Positions 52,737 to 63,306 of a DNA stretch of 64,000 bases are shown here, piece after piece. This DNA comes from Streptomyces malaysiense (GTDB taxonomy: Bacteria; Actinomycetota; Actinomycetes; Streptomycetales; Streptomycetaceae), in assembly GCF_000980885.2 (NCBI RefSeq), contig NZ_LBDA02000025.1, positions 1 to 64,000 on the forward strand. The letters are read 5' to 3'. The notes below the pieces were generated by a model. It worked only from the letters and a program-made list of their open reading frames with translations, did no database searches and was not told the DNA's origin. Position 1 is the first letter of the stretch. Every line of letters starts with the position of its first letter. The position numbers and the translations under genes are program-made.

Positions 52737-54985
52737 GAGGGCATCCTCCGGCTTCCCCGCTTCCGGCGCGGGCGCCTTCGGGTGTTGCTGTTGCCATTGG
52801 TGGGGGGTGCGGTACCGGCGGGCTGCTGGTCGCTGCCGTTGCTCGGGTTGCTCTTCTGGGCGGCCTCGGTGTCCTTCGCCGGGTCCTTGGGGACCGCGGG
52901 CGCGGCGATGGTACCGTCCGCGCGGACCTTCGGCAGGGACTGCTGGGGGTGGGGCAGCAGCGCCTTGCTGTTGTCGACGGAGCCGTCGCCCTGGACGCCG
53001 TAGAGCGCGCTGTAGATGTTGCGCACGGCCTCACCGGAGGCGCCGGAACCCGTACCGGCCTGGGCGATCGTCATGATCACCGTGTAGTCCTTGGAGTAGG
53101 TGGCCATCCAGGAGGTGGTCTGCTTGCCGTAGACCTCCGCCGTACCGGTCTTGCCGTGCAGTGGGATCTTGTCCTGCGGCCAGCCGCTGAACTTCCAGGC
53201 GGCCGTACCCCGGGTGATGACGCCCGCGAAGGCGTCGTTCATGCCCTTGAGGGTGGCCTGGGTGACCGGCAGCTTGCGCTGCACCTGGGGCTTGATCTCC
53301 TGGACGGTCTTGCCGTCGGGGCTGATGATCGCCTTGCCGATGGTCGGGACGTACTCGGTGCCGCCGTTGGCGACGGCGCCGTAGATCATCGCCTCCTGGA
53401 TCGGCGTGACGAGGGTGTCGCCCTGGCCGATGGAGTAGTTGATCTCGTCACCCTCGCGCATCTTGTCGCCTTCGAGGCAGTTCTCGTAGGCGATCTTCTC
53501 GACGTAGGTGCCGTCCTTCTTGCCGGTCTTGCACCAGGAGTCCTTGTTGGCCTTCCAGTAGTCGAGCTTCCACTGACGGTCCGGGACGCGGCCGCCGACC
53601 TCGTTGGGCAGGTCGACGCCGGTCGGCTTGCCGAGGCCGAACTGGTGGGCGGTCTTGAAGAAGTAGTCCTTCGGCTGGCCCTTCTTCGGGTTGATGCCGC
53701 CGTCCCTCTTCCACTCCTTGTCGGCGAGGCCGTAGAACACGGTGTCGCAGGAGACCTCCAGGGCGCGGCCCAGCGAGATGTCACCGAAGTTCTCGCCCTC
53801 GAAGTTCTTGAAGACCTGGCTGCCCACCCGGTAGTCGCTGGTGCACGGGTAGCCGCCGTCCCATGGGTAGCCGGCCTGGACGGCGGCGGCCGTGGAGACC
53901 ACCTTGAAGGTCGAGCCGGGTGCGGCCTGACCCTGTATGGCCCGGTTGAGCAGCGGGTAGTCGGAGTTCTTGCCGGTGAGGGCCTGGTAGTCCTTGGCGG
54001 AGATGCCGCCCACCCAGGCGTTCGGGTCGTACGTGGGCGCGGAGGCCATGGCGACGATGCGGCCGGTCTTGGCCTCCATGACCACGACGGCGCCGGAGTC
54101 GGCCTTGTAGTTCTCGCCGGTGATGGAGTCGAACTGCTGGCGGGCGGTCTTCATCGCCTTGTCCAGTTCGTACTCCGCGACGCGCTGGACGCGGGAGTCG
54201 ATGCTGGTGACCAGGTTCGAACCGGGCTCGGCGGCGTCCGACTTGGCCTTGCCGATGACCCGGCCGAGATTGTCCACCTCGTAGCGGGTCACGCCGGCCT
54301 TGCCGCGCAGCTCCTTGTCGTACTCCCGCTCCAGGCCCGAGCGGCCGACCATGTCCGAGCGCAGATAGGGCGAGCTGGTGTCCTTGGCCTTCTGGATCTC
54401 GTCGTCGGTGACCGGCGAGAGGTAGCCGAGGACCTGCGCGGTGTTGGACTTGCCGGGGCCCGGGTAGCGGCGCACGGCCTCGGGCTCGGCGGTGATGCCG
54501 GGGAAGTCCTCGGAGCGCTCGCGGATCTGCAGGGCCTGGCGGGCGGTGGCCTTGTCGGTGATCGGGATCGGCTGGTAGGGCGATCCGTTCCAGCAGGGTT
54601 GGGGGGTCTTGGCGTCGCAGAGGCGGACCTTCTGCAGGACGTCCTCGGTCGACAGGCCGAGGACCCCGGCCAGCTTGGTCAGGACCGCCTTGCCGTCGTC
54701 CTTCTGCTTGAGCAGGTCGGTGCGGGAGGCGGAGACCACCAGGCGGGTCTCGTTGTCCGCGAGGGGTACGCCGCGGGCGTCCAGGATCTCGCCGCGCACG
54801 GCGGGCTGGACGACCTGCTGGACGTGGTTGCCCGACGCCTCCTTCTGGTACTGCGCGCCCTCCCGGATCTGGAGGTACCACAGCCGGCCGCCGAGCGTGC
54901 CGAGCAGCGAGAGGACGAGGATCTGGATCACGACGAGCCGGATCTGGACCCGTGGGGTCCGGCCGGTCTCGGGGATGTTGGTCAC
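52733..54985 (-). CDS. mrdA: penicillin-binding protein 2 (class B, MrdA)
   Basis: A 750-residue membrane-anchored D,D-transpeptidase. An N-terminal helix (VQIRLVVIQILVLSLLGTLGG) is followed by the dimerisation domain and then the transpeptidase domain with APGSTFKVVSTAAAV (SxxK), a SIGQGDTLVTP block (SxN position) and LHGKTGTAEV (KTG). The C-terminal tail is Gln/Pro/Asn-rich and very basic (RRRPRRKRGSRR). Longer than E. coli PBP2 because of an insertion between SxxK and KTG and the tail. It partners with RodA in wall elongation or sporulation. The ATG at 54985 begins MTNIPETGRTPRVQIRL. Confidence 0.96.
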   Translation of the reverse strand: MTNIPETGRTPRVQIRLVVIQILVLSLLGTLGGRLWYLQIREGAQYQKEASGNHVQQVVQPAVRGEILDARGVPLADNETRLVVSASRTDLLKQKDDGKAVLTKLAGVLGLSTEDVLQKVRLCDAKTPQPCWNGSPYQPIPITDKATARQALQIRERSEDFPGITAEPEAVRRYPGPGKSNTAQVLGYLSPVTDDEIQKAKDTSSPYLRSDMVGRSGLEREYDKELRGKAGVTRYEVDNLGRVIGKAKSDAAEPGSNLVTSIDSRVQRVAEYELDKAMKTARQQFDSITGENYKADSGAVVVMEAKTGRIVAMASAPTYDPNAWVGGISAKDYQALTGKNSDYPLLNRAIQGQAAPGSTFKVVSTAAAVQAGYPWDGGYPCTSDYRVGSQVFKNFEGENFGDISLGRALEVSCDTVFYGLADKEWKRDGGINPKKGQPKDYFFKTAHQFGLGKPTGVDLPNEVGGRVPDRQWKLDYWKANKDSWCKTGKKDGTYVEKIAYENCLEGDKMREGDEINYSIGQGDTLVTPIQEAMIYGAVANGGTEYVPTIGKAIISPDGKTVQEIKPQVQRKLPVTQATLKGMNDAFAGVITRGTAAWKFSGWPQDKIPLHGKTGTAEVYGKQTTSWMATYSKDYTVIMTIAQAGTGSGASGEAVRNIYSALYGVQGDGSVDNSKALLPHPQQSLPKVRADGTIAAPAVPKDPAKDTEAAQKSNPSNGSDQQPAGTAPPTNGNSNTRRRPRRKRGSRRMPS

Positions 54986-55152
54986 TGCGGGCTGCTCCCC
55001 CTCTCAGCGCACGGACGTCCGGACGCGCAGCGCGTGTGTGCGACCGGACCGCGCGCGTACGAATGATGAACGATCAGTCTGTGAGCCCGCGTTCCGCGAA
55101 GGCCGACCCGTTCGAGTGAATGGTCCCGGGTCCCCGGGGGCCTGACGTGTGT

Positions 55153-55830
55153 TCACAGCCGCTTGACCCCCTTGATCCGGCCGACCCGGGCGGAGCGGGT
55201 GCGGGCCTTGGCCTTCAGCGCGCCGAGGCCGCCGCGCTGGCTGCCGATGCGCAGGCCGGTGCCGGAGGAAAGCCAGCCCGAGGAGATGTCGGCCGCCTTG
55301 GCGCTGGTGGCGGTCTCGGCCAGCGGGTCGTTCTCACCGCGGCGGGCCAGCCACATCACCCCCGGGACCACGAACGGGGCCAGCAGCAGGTCGTACAGGG
55401 CGGCCGAGACCAGCAGGCCGGGCAGCCCGACATGGCGGGCTGCGGTGTCGCCGACCAGGGCGCCCACCCCGGCGTACAGCAGGGTGGAGCCGATCGCGGC
55501 GACGACGACCACGGCCATCGGGCCGGTCGCCGACTTCAGCCGGCCGTGGTCCGGCTTGATCAGCCCGGCGAAGTAGCCGGTCACACAGAGCACCAGGGCG
55601 TAGCGGCCGGCCGCGTGGTCCGCGGGCGGGGCCAGGTCGGCCAGCAGGCCGGCGGCGAACCCGACGAGGGCGCCGCCGACATGGCCGTAGACCATGGCGA
55701 GGCCGAGGACGGTCAGGAGCAGCAGATCGGGGACGGCGCCCGGCAGGTGGAGGCGGGCGAGGACGCTCACCTGGATCACCAGGGCGACCACGACCAGCGG
55801 CACGGAGAGCAGGATCCGGTTGACACGCAT
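55153..55830 (-). CDS. mreD: rod-shape-determining protein MreD
   Basis: A 225-residue membrane protein with five or six hydrophobic helices (VPLVVVALVIQVSVLARLHL, LLLLTVLGLAMVYGHV, AAIGSTLLYAGVGAL). It scaffolds MreC and RodA/PBP2. A basic C-terminal tail of about 50 residues is added. The ATG at 55830 has AGGAG upstream; an earlier ATG lies inside mreC's end. 13 bases separate it from mreC. Confidence 0.93.
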   Translation of the reverse strand: MRVNRILLSVPLVVVALVIQVSVLARLHLPGAVPDLLLLTVLGLAMVYGHVGGALVGFAAGLLADLAPPADHAAGRYALVLCVTGYFAGLIKPDHGRLKSATGPMAVVVVAAIGSTLLYAGVGALVGDTAARHVGLPGLLVSAALYDLLLAPFVVPGVMWLARRGENDPLAETATSAKAADISSGWLSSGTGLRIGSQRGGLGALKAKARTRSARVGRIKGVKRL

Positions 55831-55843
55831 GGGGATTGAGCTC

Positions 55844-56824
55844 CTACGGCTGCTGGTCGGTCTGGGACGGGTCTCCCGACGACTGGTCACTCTGCCCGCC
55901 GCCCTGGTTCGCGTCCGCGGACGGGGTGACCGTGACGGTCACGGTGGGCGTCGGGACCGGCTTGGGCTTGCTCGGCAGTACCTCGTCGCGCGGGTCCTTC
56001 TTCGGCGCCTGGACGACCACGCCGACGATGTCGAGCTTGGTGAAGCTGACGTACGGGGTGACGTACAGAGTGCGGGTCAGACCGCCGCCGGAGGGGTCGA
56101 CCCGCGAGACCACACCGACGGGCACGCCCGGCACGAACGGCTTGTCGGACTCCGAGCCGAAGGTGACCAGGCGGTCGCCCTTCTTCACCTCGGCCTTGCC
56201 GTTGAGCAGTTGGACGCGCAGCGGGCGGTCGCCCTGCCCGGAGGCGAAGCCGAGTTCGTCGCTGCCCTCCATCCGGGTGCCGACGGTGAAGTCCGGGTCG
56301 TTGGCGAGCAGCACGGTGGACGTGTCCGGGCCGACCGTGGTGACCCGGCCGACCAGGCCGTCGGCGTTGAGGACGGTCATGTCCCGCTTGATGCCGTCGC
56401 TCGCGCCGACGTCGATGGTGATGGTCCAGGAGAAGCCCTGCGCCGACCCTATGGCGATGACCTGGGCGCCCTTGATGCCGTACTGGCCCGCGCCGGCGAG
56501 CCTCAGCATGCCGTCGAGCTGGTTCAGGCGGCTGCGGCTGCGGTCGTCGCTGCCGAGCTTCGCCTTGAGGGCCGCGTTCTCCTTCTCCAGCGTGGCGAGC
56601 CTGCTGTGCCGCTCGCCCGAGTCGCGGATCGCGGAGACGGCGTTGCCGACCGGGTCGACCGCCGAGGACAGGCCGTCCTCCACCGGGCCGAACACGGTGG
56701 CCGCTGCCTGCCGGGCACCGTCGACCGGGGAGTTCCGGCCCCCTCGGATATCCACGGTGATCAACGCGAACGCGACGGCGATCAGCAGGACCAGGAGCAG
56801 CCGGCTCTCTTTGGTGTCCCTCAC
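55844..56824 (-). CDS. mreC: rod-shape-determining protein MreC
   Basis: A 326-residue protein with a single N-terminal membrane anchor (RLLLVLLIAVAFALITVDI). A coiled coil follows (RLATLEKENAALKAKL) and then the MreC beta-barrel domain (about residues 115-265, VGRVTTVGPDTSTVLLANDPDFTVG, LVTFGSESDKPFVPGVPVG). A Gln/Ser/Asp-rich tail ends it. MreC links MreB filaments to the RodA-PBP2 machinery. GTG 56824 begins VRDTKESRLL. Upstream is a hairpin that separates it from mreB. Confidence 0.95.
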   Translation of the reverse strand: MRDTKESRLLLVLLIAVAFALITVDIRGGRNSPVDGARQAAATVFGPVEDGLSSAVDPVGNAVSAIRDSGERHSRLATLEKENAALKAKLGSDDRSRSRLNQLDGMLRLAGAGQYGIKGAQVIAIGSAQGFSWTITIDVGASDGIKRDMTVLNADGLVGRVTTVGPDTSTVLLANDPDFTVGTRMEGSDELGFASGQGDRPLRVQLLNGKAEVKKGDRLVTFGSESDKPFVPGVPVGVVSRVDPSGGGLTRTLYVTPYVSFTKLDIVGVVVQAPKKDPRDEVLPSKPKPVPTPTVTVTVTPSADANQGGGQSDQSSGDPSQTDQQP

Positions 56825-56943
56825 GTGCGGCGGCCGTGCCCTTCCTCAAGTAGGAATTCGTCGGACCCCCCGGAAAAGCGCGAAAGGTACGGCGCAAATC
56901 CAAGCGGCCCATTTGGGGGAGCTTATGCCTCTATATCAACGAT

Positions 56944-56977
56944 CCGCCGTACGAGAGGAGAACGTCTCGTACGGCGG
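56944..56977 (-). terminator. perfect hairpin between mreB and mreC
   Basis: Arms CCGCCGTACGAGA (56944-56956) and TCTCGTACGGCGG (56965-56977) pair over 13 bases with loop GGAGAACG, 16 bases past the mreB stop. AT-rich sequence with TATAGA-like elements follows toward mreC. Confidence 0.8.
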
Positions 56978-56992
56978 AATCGGTGCGCCGTG

Positions 56993-58012
56993 TCACCGGC
57001 GCGGCTGCGCGTCCAGAACCTGCTGGAGCGCCTCGAACTCCTCGACGCACTTTCCGGATCCGAGCGCCACGCTGTCCAGCGGGTCCTCGGCGATGTGGAT
57101 CGGCATGCCGGTCTCGCGGCGCAGCCGCTCGTCCAGGCCCCGCAGCAGGGCGCCGCCACCAGTCAGCACGATGCCTCGGTCCATGATGTCGCCGGACAGC
57201 TCCGGCGGGCACTTGTCGAGGGTCGTCTTGACCGCGTCCACGATCGCGTTGACCGGCTCCTCGATCGCCTTGCGGACCTCGGCGGCCGAGATGACGACGG
57301 TCTTGGGCAGCCCGGACACCAGGTCCCGGCCGCGCACTTCGGTGTGCTCGTCGGAGTCGAGTTCGTACGCCGAACCGATGGTGATCTTGATCTGCTCGGC
57401 GGTGCGCTCACCCAGGAGAAGGCTGTACTCCTTCTTGATGTACTGGATGATCGCGTTGTCGAGCTCGTCGCCCGCCACCCTGATGGACTGGGCGGTGACG
57501 ATGCCGCCGAGGGAGATGACCGCGACCTCCGTGGTGCCGCCGCCGATGTCCACCACCATGTTGCCCGTCGCCTCGTGGACCGGCAGGCCGGAGCCGATGG
57601 CCGCGGCCATGGGCTCCTCGATGATGTGCACCTGGCGGGCGCCCGCCTGGGTGGAGGCCTCGATGACCGCGCGGCGCTCGACGCCCGTGATGCCCGAGGG
57701 CACACAGACCACGACGCGCGGACGTGCCAGATACCGGCGCTTGTGGATCTTCAGGATGAAGTAGCGCAGCATCCGCTCGGTGATCTCGAAGTCGGCGATG
57801 ACGCCGTCCTTCAGCGGCCGGACCGCCACGATGTTCCCCGGCGTCCGGCCGATCATCTTCTTCGCTTCGGCGCCGACCGCCAGGATGCCACCGGTGTTGG
57901 TGTTGATCGCGACGACGGACGGCTCGTTGAGTACGATCCCGCGACCCCTGACGTACACCAGCGTGTTGGCGGTCCCGAGGTCGACAGCCATGTCACGGCC
58001 GATGAACGACAT
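56993..58012 (-). CDS. mreB: rod-shape-determining protein MreB
   Basis: A 339-residue actin-like ATPase forming membrane filaments; in Streptomyces it acts in the spore wall, not in vegetative tip growth. Motifs: [13 protein letters not shown] (phosphate 1), [19 protein letters not shown] (phosphate 2), [18 protein letters not shown] (adenosine), and the amphipathic N-terminus MSFIGRD. The ATG at 58012 is preferred: GGGGAA lies six bases upstream. A further ATG four codons earlier is in frame. A perfect hairpin follows. Confidence 0.97.
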   Translation of the reverse strand: MSFIGRDMAVDLGTANTLVYVRGRGIVLNEPSVVAINTNTGGILAVGAEAKKMIGRTPGNIVAVRPLKDGVIADFEITERMLRYFILKIHKRRYLARPRVVVCVPSGITGVERRAVIEASTQAGARQVHIIEEPMAAAIGSGLPVHEATGNMVVDIGGGTTEVAVISLGGIVTAQSIRVAGDELDNAIIQYIKKEYSLLLGERTAEQIKITIGSAYELDSDEHTEVRGRDLVSGLPKTVVISAAEVRKAIEEPVNAIVDAVKTTLDKCPPELSGDIMDRGIVLTGGGALLRGLDERLRRETGMPIHIAEDPLDSVALGSGKCVEEFEALQQVLDAQPRR

Positions 58013-58220
58013 TGAGTTCCCCATCCGGATTCATCTGGCCTTCCTGAGCTTTTGAGGGCATGTCAGGCAAGGCGAGGCGGGTGCTGTGACGTGAAGGCTT
58101 CCATCGTAAACGCGCCTGCACGAACACTGCGCGAGGGTCCTGGCCATTGTCACCAGATGGCGGGCCGCCCCGCTTGTGGAGACGGGCGTTCGGGGGCGTT
58201 CGTTCCCTCTATCGCCGGTA

Positions 58221-58634
58221 TTACGCCAGGCCCGGGAAGAAGATCTTCACCTCGCGCTCGGCGGACTCCTCGGAGTCGGAGGCGTGGATCAGGTTCTCCC
58301 GGACGATGACGCCGAAGTCGCCGCGGATGGAACCGGGCTGGGCGGCGATCGGGTCGGTCGGGCCGGCGAGCGCGCGCACGCCCTCGATGACCCGCTCGCC
58401 CTCGACGATCAGGGCGACGACGGGGCCGGAGGACATGAACGCGACCAGCGGCTCGTAGAACGGCTTGCCCTTGTGCTCGCCGTAGTGCTGCTCAAGGGTC
58501 TCCTGGTCCAGGGAGCGCAGTTCCAGCGCGGTGATCTGCCAGCCGGCCTTGCGCTCGATACGGCTGATGATCTCGCCGGTCAGGCCGCGACGGACGGCGT
58601 CGGGCTTGAGCAGGACGAGGGTGCGCTGGCTCAC
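58221..58634 (-). CDS. ndk: nucleoside diphosphate kinase
   Basis: A 137-residue kinase that exchanges phosphate between nucleoside di- and triphosphates. Motifs: RTLVLLKPDAVRRGLTGEI at the N-terminus and the active site VRENLIHASDSEESAEREVKIFF, with the phosphorylated histidine in LIHASD. The length is normal. ATG/GTG at 58634 (MSQRTLVLLKPD). Upstream is the DUF4233 gene. Confidence 0.98.
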   Translation of the reverse strand: MSQRTLVLLKPDAVRRGLTGEIISRIERKAGWQITALELRSLDQETLEQHYGEHKGKPFYEPLVAFMSSGPVVALIVEGERVIEGVRALAGPTDPIAAQPGSIRGDFGVIVRENLIHASDSEESAEREVKIFFPGLA

Positions 58635-58700
58635 GAGGGGACTCCTTACGCGTGGGACGTGTGCGGTGGGACGAGGTTACAGGGCGTGTCCGTGCGCCCG

Positions 58701-59054
58701 TTACGCAGCGTCAGCCGAGGACCCGGCCTGGGCCGCGAACCGGGCCTTGGCCTCGTCCACCTTTCGCCCGAAGTGCACCGAAGCCCACCACAGGGCGGCG
58801 AACACCACGCCCATGAAGTACATGACCGGCACGAAGACACCGGAGGCGATCAGGGCGATCTGGAGGGCCCAGCCGAGGGCGATGCCCCCGGGCCGGGTCA
58901 CCATGCCGCACAGCAGCACGCACAGGACCATGGCGATGCCGCTGACCAGCCAGACGGTGGAGACCGACAGGCTCGGGTCCTTCATGGCGACCAGACCGGC
59001 GAAACCGATGACGAAGAACTCGCCGATCAGCGTGGATGAACAGAGCGTACGCAC
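58701..59054 (-). CDS. DUF4233 domain-containing membrane protein
   Basis: A 117-residue protein with four transmembrane helices (STLIGEFFVIGFAGLVAM, VSTVWLVSGIAMVLCVLL, GWALQIALIASGVFVPVMYFMG, VVFAALWWASVH). DUF4233 proteins sit next to folC in many actinobacteria. The GTG at 59054 (VRTLCSSTLIGEF) has GGAG upstream and begins 10 bases after the folC stop, so it is coupled to folC. Function unknown. Confidence 0.9.
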   Translation of the reverse strand: MRTLCSSTLIGEFFVIGFAGLVAMKDPSLSVSTVWLVSGIAMVLCVLLCGMVTRPGGIALGWALQIALIASGVFVPVMYFMGVVFAALWWASVHFGRKVDEAKARFAAQAGSSADAA

Positions 59055-59064
59055 GTCGGACTCC

Positions 59065-60579
59065 TCAGCCCTTGCCCAGCAGCAGCCGGGCCTCGCCGAC
59101 CGTGATGACGGAACCGGTGACCAGCACACCGCCGCCCGCGAACTCGCCCTCCTCCTCGGCCAGCGTGATCGCGGCCTCCAGGGCGTCGGGCAGCCGCGGC
59201 TCGACCTGGACCCGCTCGTCGCCGAAGACCTCGACGGCGATGGCGGCCAGTTCGTCCGCGTCCATGGCGCGGTGGCTGGAGTTCTGGGTGACGACGATCT
59301 CGGCGAAGATCGGCTCGAAGGCCTCCAGCAGCCCGCGCACGTTCTTGTCGGCGCTCGCGCCGACCACGCCGATCAGCCGCGTGAAGTCGAACGCCTCGCG
59401 CACCGCCTCGGCGGTGGCCTCGGCGCCGGCCGGGTTGTGGGCGGCGTCCAGGACGACCGTGGGAGACCGCCGTACGACCTCCAGGCGGCCCGGGGAGGAG
59501 ACGGCGGCGAACGCCTTGCGGACGGTGTCGATGTCCAGCGGTTCGGCGCGCTGGGCGCCGACGCCGAAGAACGCCTCCACGGCGGCGAGCGCCACGGCCG
59601 CGTTGTGCGCCTGGTGGGCGCCGTGCAACGGGAGGTAGACCTCGGGGTACTCGCCGCCGAGGCCGCGCAGGGTGAGCATCTGCCCGCCGACGGCGACCTG
59701 ACGGGCCACGACGCCGAACTCCAGGCCCTCGCGGGCCACGGTGGCGTCGACCTCAACGGCCTTCTTCAGCAGCACCTGGGCGGCGTCCACGGGCTGCTGG
59801 GCCAGGATGACGGTGGCGCCCTGCTTGATGATGCCGGCCTTCTCGCCGGCGATCTCGCCGGTGGTCTCGCCGAGGCGGTCGGTGTGGTCCAGGCCGATCG
59901 GGGTGACGACGGCGACATCGCCGTCGATCACATTGGTGGCGTCCCAGGAGCCGCCCATGCCGACCTCCACGACGGCCACGTCGACCGGCGCGTCCGCGAA
60001 GGCGGCGTACGCCATGCCGGTGAGGACCTCGAAGAAGGACAGCCGGTACTCCTGGGCGGTGTCCACCATCTCGATGTACGGCTTGACGTCCTGGTACGTC
60101 TCGATGAAGCGCTCGGCGGAGACCGGGGCGCCGTCCAGGCTGATCCGCTCGGTGACCGACTGCACATGGGGGCTGGTGTAGCGGCCGGTGCGCAGCTCGA
60201 AGGCGCCGAGCAGGCACTCGATCATGCGAGCGGTGGAGGTCTTGCCGTTGGTGCCCGTGATGTGGATCGAGGGGTACGAGCGCTGGGGGTCGCCCAGGAC
60301 GTCCATCAGCGCGGAGATCCTGCTGACCGAGGGCTCCAGCTTGGTCTCGCCCCAGCGGGTCGCCAGCTCCGCCTCGACCTCGCGCAGCGCCTTGTCGACC
60401 TCCGGGTCCTCGGGGCGCGCGGGCACGTCGGCCCGCGGCGCGCCGCCCTGGGTACGGAGGGTACGGCTGCCGGCCTCGATGACGGCGAGGTCGGGGTCGC
60501 GGTCGGTCTCGGCCTCGATGATCTCCTCGAAGGAATCGAGGGGGTCGGGCTGGTCGTTCTCGTGCGGGAGGTCGCTCAC
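59065..60579 (-). CDS. folC: bifunctional folylpolyglutamate synthase/dihydrofolate synthase
   Basis: Adds glutamate to dihydropteroate and folates. The 504-residue Mur-ligase-like enzyme has the P-loop HITGTNGKTSTAR near residue 120, the VAVVEVGMGGSWDATNV block and the C-terminal SSPGRLEVV and DAAHNP motifs. A ~70-residue acidic N-terminal extension (DLPHENDQPDPLDSFEEIIE) precedes the family core, a common Streptomyces feature. The GTG at 60579 (VSDLPHENDQ) is weakly supported by GGGA. valS is upstream, about 90 bases away. Confidence 0.95.
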   Translation of the reverse strand: MSDLPHENDQPDPLDSFEEIIEAETDRDPDLAVIEAGSRTLRTQGGAPRADVPARPEDPEVDKALREVEAELATRWGETKLEPSVSRISALMDVLGDPQRSYPSIHITGTNGKTSTARMIECLLGAFELRTGRYTSPHVQSVTERISLDGAPVSAERFIETYQDVKPYIEMVDTAQEYRLSFFEVLTGMAYAAFADAPVDVAVVEVGMGGSWDATNVIDGDVAVVTPIGLDHTDRLGETTGEIAGEKAGIIKQGATVILAQQPVDAAQVLLKKAVEVDATVAREGLEFGVVARQVAVGGQMLTLRGLGGEYPEVYLPLHGAHQAHNAAVALAAVEAFFGVGAQRAEPLDIDTVRKAFAAVSSPGRLEVVRRSPTVVLDAAHNPAGAEATAEAVREAFDFTRLIGVVGASADKNVRGLLEAFEPIFAEIVVTQNSSHRAMDADELAAIAVEVFGDERVQVEPRLPDALEAAITLAEEEGEFAGGGVLVTGSVITVGEARLLLGKG

Positions 60580-60668
60580 GGGTCCCAGTCTACGGAGCCC
60601 CGCCGACATGGGTGGGCGAAGGCCCCGGTGCCTGGTCGGTACCGGGGCCTGCGGCGTCGTACGGGCGC

Positions 60669-63293
60669 TTACGCCTGCGGGAGCTTCTCCAGCTGGGACT
60701 GGATGCGGGTGATGTCGTCCTCCGCCTTGGCGAGGCGGGTGCGGATCTTGTCGACCACGTTGTCCGGGGCCTTGGCGAGGAAGGCCTCGTTGCCCAGCTT
60801 GGCGGTGGCCTGGGCCTTCTCCTTCTCCGCGGCGGCGAGGTCCTTGGCCAGGCGCTTGCGCTCGGCGGCCACGTCGATCGTGCCGGAGAGGTCGAGGGCG
60901 ACCTCGGCTCCGGCGATCGGCAGGGTGGCCGTCGCCGTGAAGGAGTCGCCCTCCGGCTGGAGACGCAGCAGCTGGCGGATGGCCGCCTCGTGCGGCGCCA
61001 GTGCCGTGCCGTCCAGGGTCAGCCGGGCGGGGACCCGCTGGCCGGGCTGGAGGCCCTGGTCGGCGCGGAAGCGGCGGACCTCGGTGATCACGGACTGGAG
61101 CGCGGAGATCTCCTGCTCGGCGGCCGCGTCCCGGAAGCCGCTGTCGGTCGGCCACTCGGCGATGACGATCGACTCGCCGCCGGTCAGCGTCGTCCACAGC
61201 GTCTCCGTGACGAACGGGACCACCGGGTGCAGCAGCTTCAGGGTGACGTCCAGGACCTCGCCCAGGACCCGCTTGGAGACCTCGGCCGGTGCGCCGCCCG
61301 CCTGGAAGACGGTCTTGGACAGCTCGACGTACCAGTCGAAGACCTCGTCCCACGCGAAGTGGAAGAGGGCGTCCGACAGCTTGGCGAACTGGAAGTCCTC
61401 GTACAGCGCGTCGACTTCGGCCACGACCGAGTTGAGGCGGGAGAGGATCCAGCGGTCCGTCGCCGAGAGCTCGGACGCCTCGGGCAGCGGGCCCTCGACC
61501 GTCGCGCCGTTCATCAGCGCGAAGCGGGTCGCGTTCCAGATCTTGTTGGCGAAGTTGCGCGAGCCCTGGACCCAGTCCTCGCCGATCGGCACGTCGACGC
61601 CCGGGTTGGCGCCGCGGGCCAGCGTGAAGCGCAGGGCGTCGCTGCCGTACTTGTCCATCCAGTCCAGCGGGTTGACCGCGTTGCCGAAGGACTTCGACAT
61701 CTTCTTGCCGAACTGGTCGCGGACCATGCCGTGCAGGGCGATGGTGTGGAACGGCGGGGTGCCGTCCATCGCGTACAGGCCGAACATCATCATCCGGGCG
61801 ACCCAGAAGAACAGGATGTCGTAACCGGTGACCAGGACGGAGTTCGGGTAGAACTTCGCGAGCGACTCGGTCCGCTCCGGCCAGCCCAGGGTGGAGAAGG
61901 GCCACAGGCCGGAGGAGAACCAGGTGTCCAGGACGTCGGTGTCCTGGTGCCAGCCCTCGCCGGCGGGCGGCTGCTCGCCGGGGCCGACGCAGACGACTTC
62001 GCCCTCGGGGCCGTACCACACCGGGATCCGGTGGCCCCACCACAACTGCCGCGAGATGCACCAGTCGTGGAGGTTGTCGACCCAGTCGAAGTACCGCTTC
62101 TCCATCTCCTGCGGGTGGATCTTGACCTTGCCCTCGCGGACCGCGTCACCCGCGGCCTCGGCGAGCGGGCCGACCTTGACCCACCACTGCATGGACAGGC
62201 GCGGCTCGATGGTGGTCTTGCAGCGCGAGCAGTGGCCGACGGAGTGGGCGTAGGGCCGCTTCTCGGCGACGATCCGGCCCTCGGCGCGCAGGGCGGCGAC
62301 GATCGCGGAGCGGGCCTCCAGGCGGTCCATGCCCTGGAAGGGGCCGTGGACGGTGATCACGGCGTGCTCGTCCATCACGGTGATGGACGGCAGGTCGTGG
62401 CGCTGGCCGATCTCGAAGTCGTTCGGGTCGTGCGCGGGGGTGACCTTGACGGCGCCGGTGCCGAACTCGGGGTCGACGTGGGCGTCGGCCACGACCGGGA
62501 TGGAGCGGTCGGTCAGCGGCAGCTTGATGAGCTTGCCGACCAGGTGCTTGTAGCGCTCGTCCTCCGGATGGACGGCGACGGCCGTGTCACCGAGCATCGT
62601 CTCGGCACGGGTGGTGGCGACGACGATGGCGTCGTCCCCGTCGCCGTACTTCATGGAGACCAGTTCGCCGTCGTCGTCCTGGTACTCCACCTCGATGTCC
62701 GAGATGGCCGTCAGACAGCGGGGGCACCAGTTGATGATGCGTTCGGCGCGGTAGATCAGCTCGTCGTCGTACAGCCGCTTGAAGATGGTCTGGACGGCCT
62801 GGGAGAGGCCCTCGTCCATGGTGAAGCGCTCGCGGGACCAGTCGACGCCGTCGCCGAGGCGGCGCATCTGGCCGGAGATCTGGCCGCCGGACTCGCCCTT
62901 CCACTTCCAGACGCGCTCGACGAAGGCCTCGCGGCCCAGGTCGTGGCGGGACTTGCCCTCCTTGGCGAGCTCGCGCTCGACCACGTTCTGGGTGGCGATG
63001 CCGGCGTGGTCCATGCCGGGCTGCCACAGGGTCTCGTGGCCCTGCATGCGCTTGCGGCGGGTCAGGGCGTCGATGAGCGTGTGCTCGAAGGCGTGGCCCA
63101 GGTGGAGGGAGCCGGTGACGTTGGGCGGCGGGATGACGACGGTGTACGGCGGCTTCTCGCTCTTCGCGTCCGCCTCGAAGTACCCACGCTCCACCCAGCG
63201 CTCGTACAGCGGCCCCTCTACATCGGCCGGCGCGTACTGGGTCGGCAGTTCGGTGTCGGGCGCGGGTGGCTGCTGCTGAGCGTTCTCGGTCAC
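60669..63293 (-). CDS. valS: valyl-tRNA synthetase
   Basis: An 874-residue class I synthetase. Motifs: [15 protein letters not shown] (HIGH) near residue 55, [20 protein letters not shown] (editing domain), [16 protein letters not shown] (KMSKS), and a C-terminal coiled coil (about 805-870, [27 protein letters not shown]) typical of ValRS. The GTG at 63293 ([16 protein letters not shown]) has no binding site; the -10 candidate 7 bases upstream suggests a leaderless mRNA. Upstream gene on the other strand. Confidence 0.97.
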   Translation of the reverse strand: MTENAQQQPPAPDTELPTQYAPADVEGPLYERWVERGYFEADAKSEKPPYTVVIPPPNVTGSLHLGHAFEHTLIDALTRRKRMQGHETLWQPGMDHAGIATQNVVERELAKEGKSRHDLGREAFVERVWKWKGESGGQISGQMRRLGDGVDWSRERFTMDEGLSQAVQTIFKRLYDDELIYRAERIINWCPRCLTAISDIEVEYQDDDGELVSMKYGDGDDAIVVATTRAETMLGDTAVAVHPEDERYKHLVGKLIKLPLTDRSIPVVADAHVDPEFGTGAVKVTPAHDPNDFEIGQRHDLPSITVMDEHAVITVHGPFQGMDRLEARSAIVAALRAEGRIVAEKRPYAHSVGHCSRCKTTIEPRLSMQWWVKVGPLAEAAGDAVREGKVKIHPQEMEKRYFDWVDNLHDWCISRQLWWGHRIPVWYGPEGEVVCVGPGEQPPAGEGWHQDTDVLDTWFSSGLWPFSTLGWPERTESLAKFYPNSVLVTGYDILFFWVARMMMFGLYAMDGTPPFHTIALHGMVRDQFGKKMSKSFGNAVNPLDWMDKYGSDALRFTLARGANPGVDVPIGEDWVQGSRNFANKIWNATRFALMNGATVEGPLPEASELSATDRWILSRLNSVVAEVDALYEDFQFAKLSDALFHFAWDEVFDWYVELSKTVFQAGGAPAEVSKRVLGEVLDVTLKLLHPVVPFVTETLWTTLTGGESIVIAEWPTDSGFRDAAAEQEISALQSVITEVRRFRADQGLQPGQRVPARLTLDGTALAPHEAAIRQLLRLQPEGDSFTATATLPIAGAEVALDLSGTIDVAAERKRLAKDLAAAEKEKAQATAKLGNEAFLAKAPDNVVDKIRTRLAKAEDDITRIQSQLEKLPQA

Positions 63294-63300
63294 GGGGGTC

Positions 63301-63306
63301 AGTTTA
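63301..63306 (-). promoter_or_regulatory. candidate -10 of a leaderless valS transcript
   Basis: TAAACT on the minus strand, separated from the GTG by 7 bases (63294-63300), would place transcription start at the start codon. No Shine-Dalgarno is present between them. The -35 region is unclear. Confidence 0.45.
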
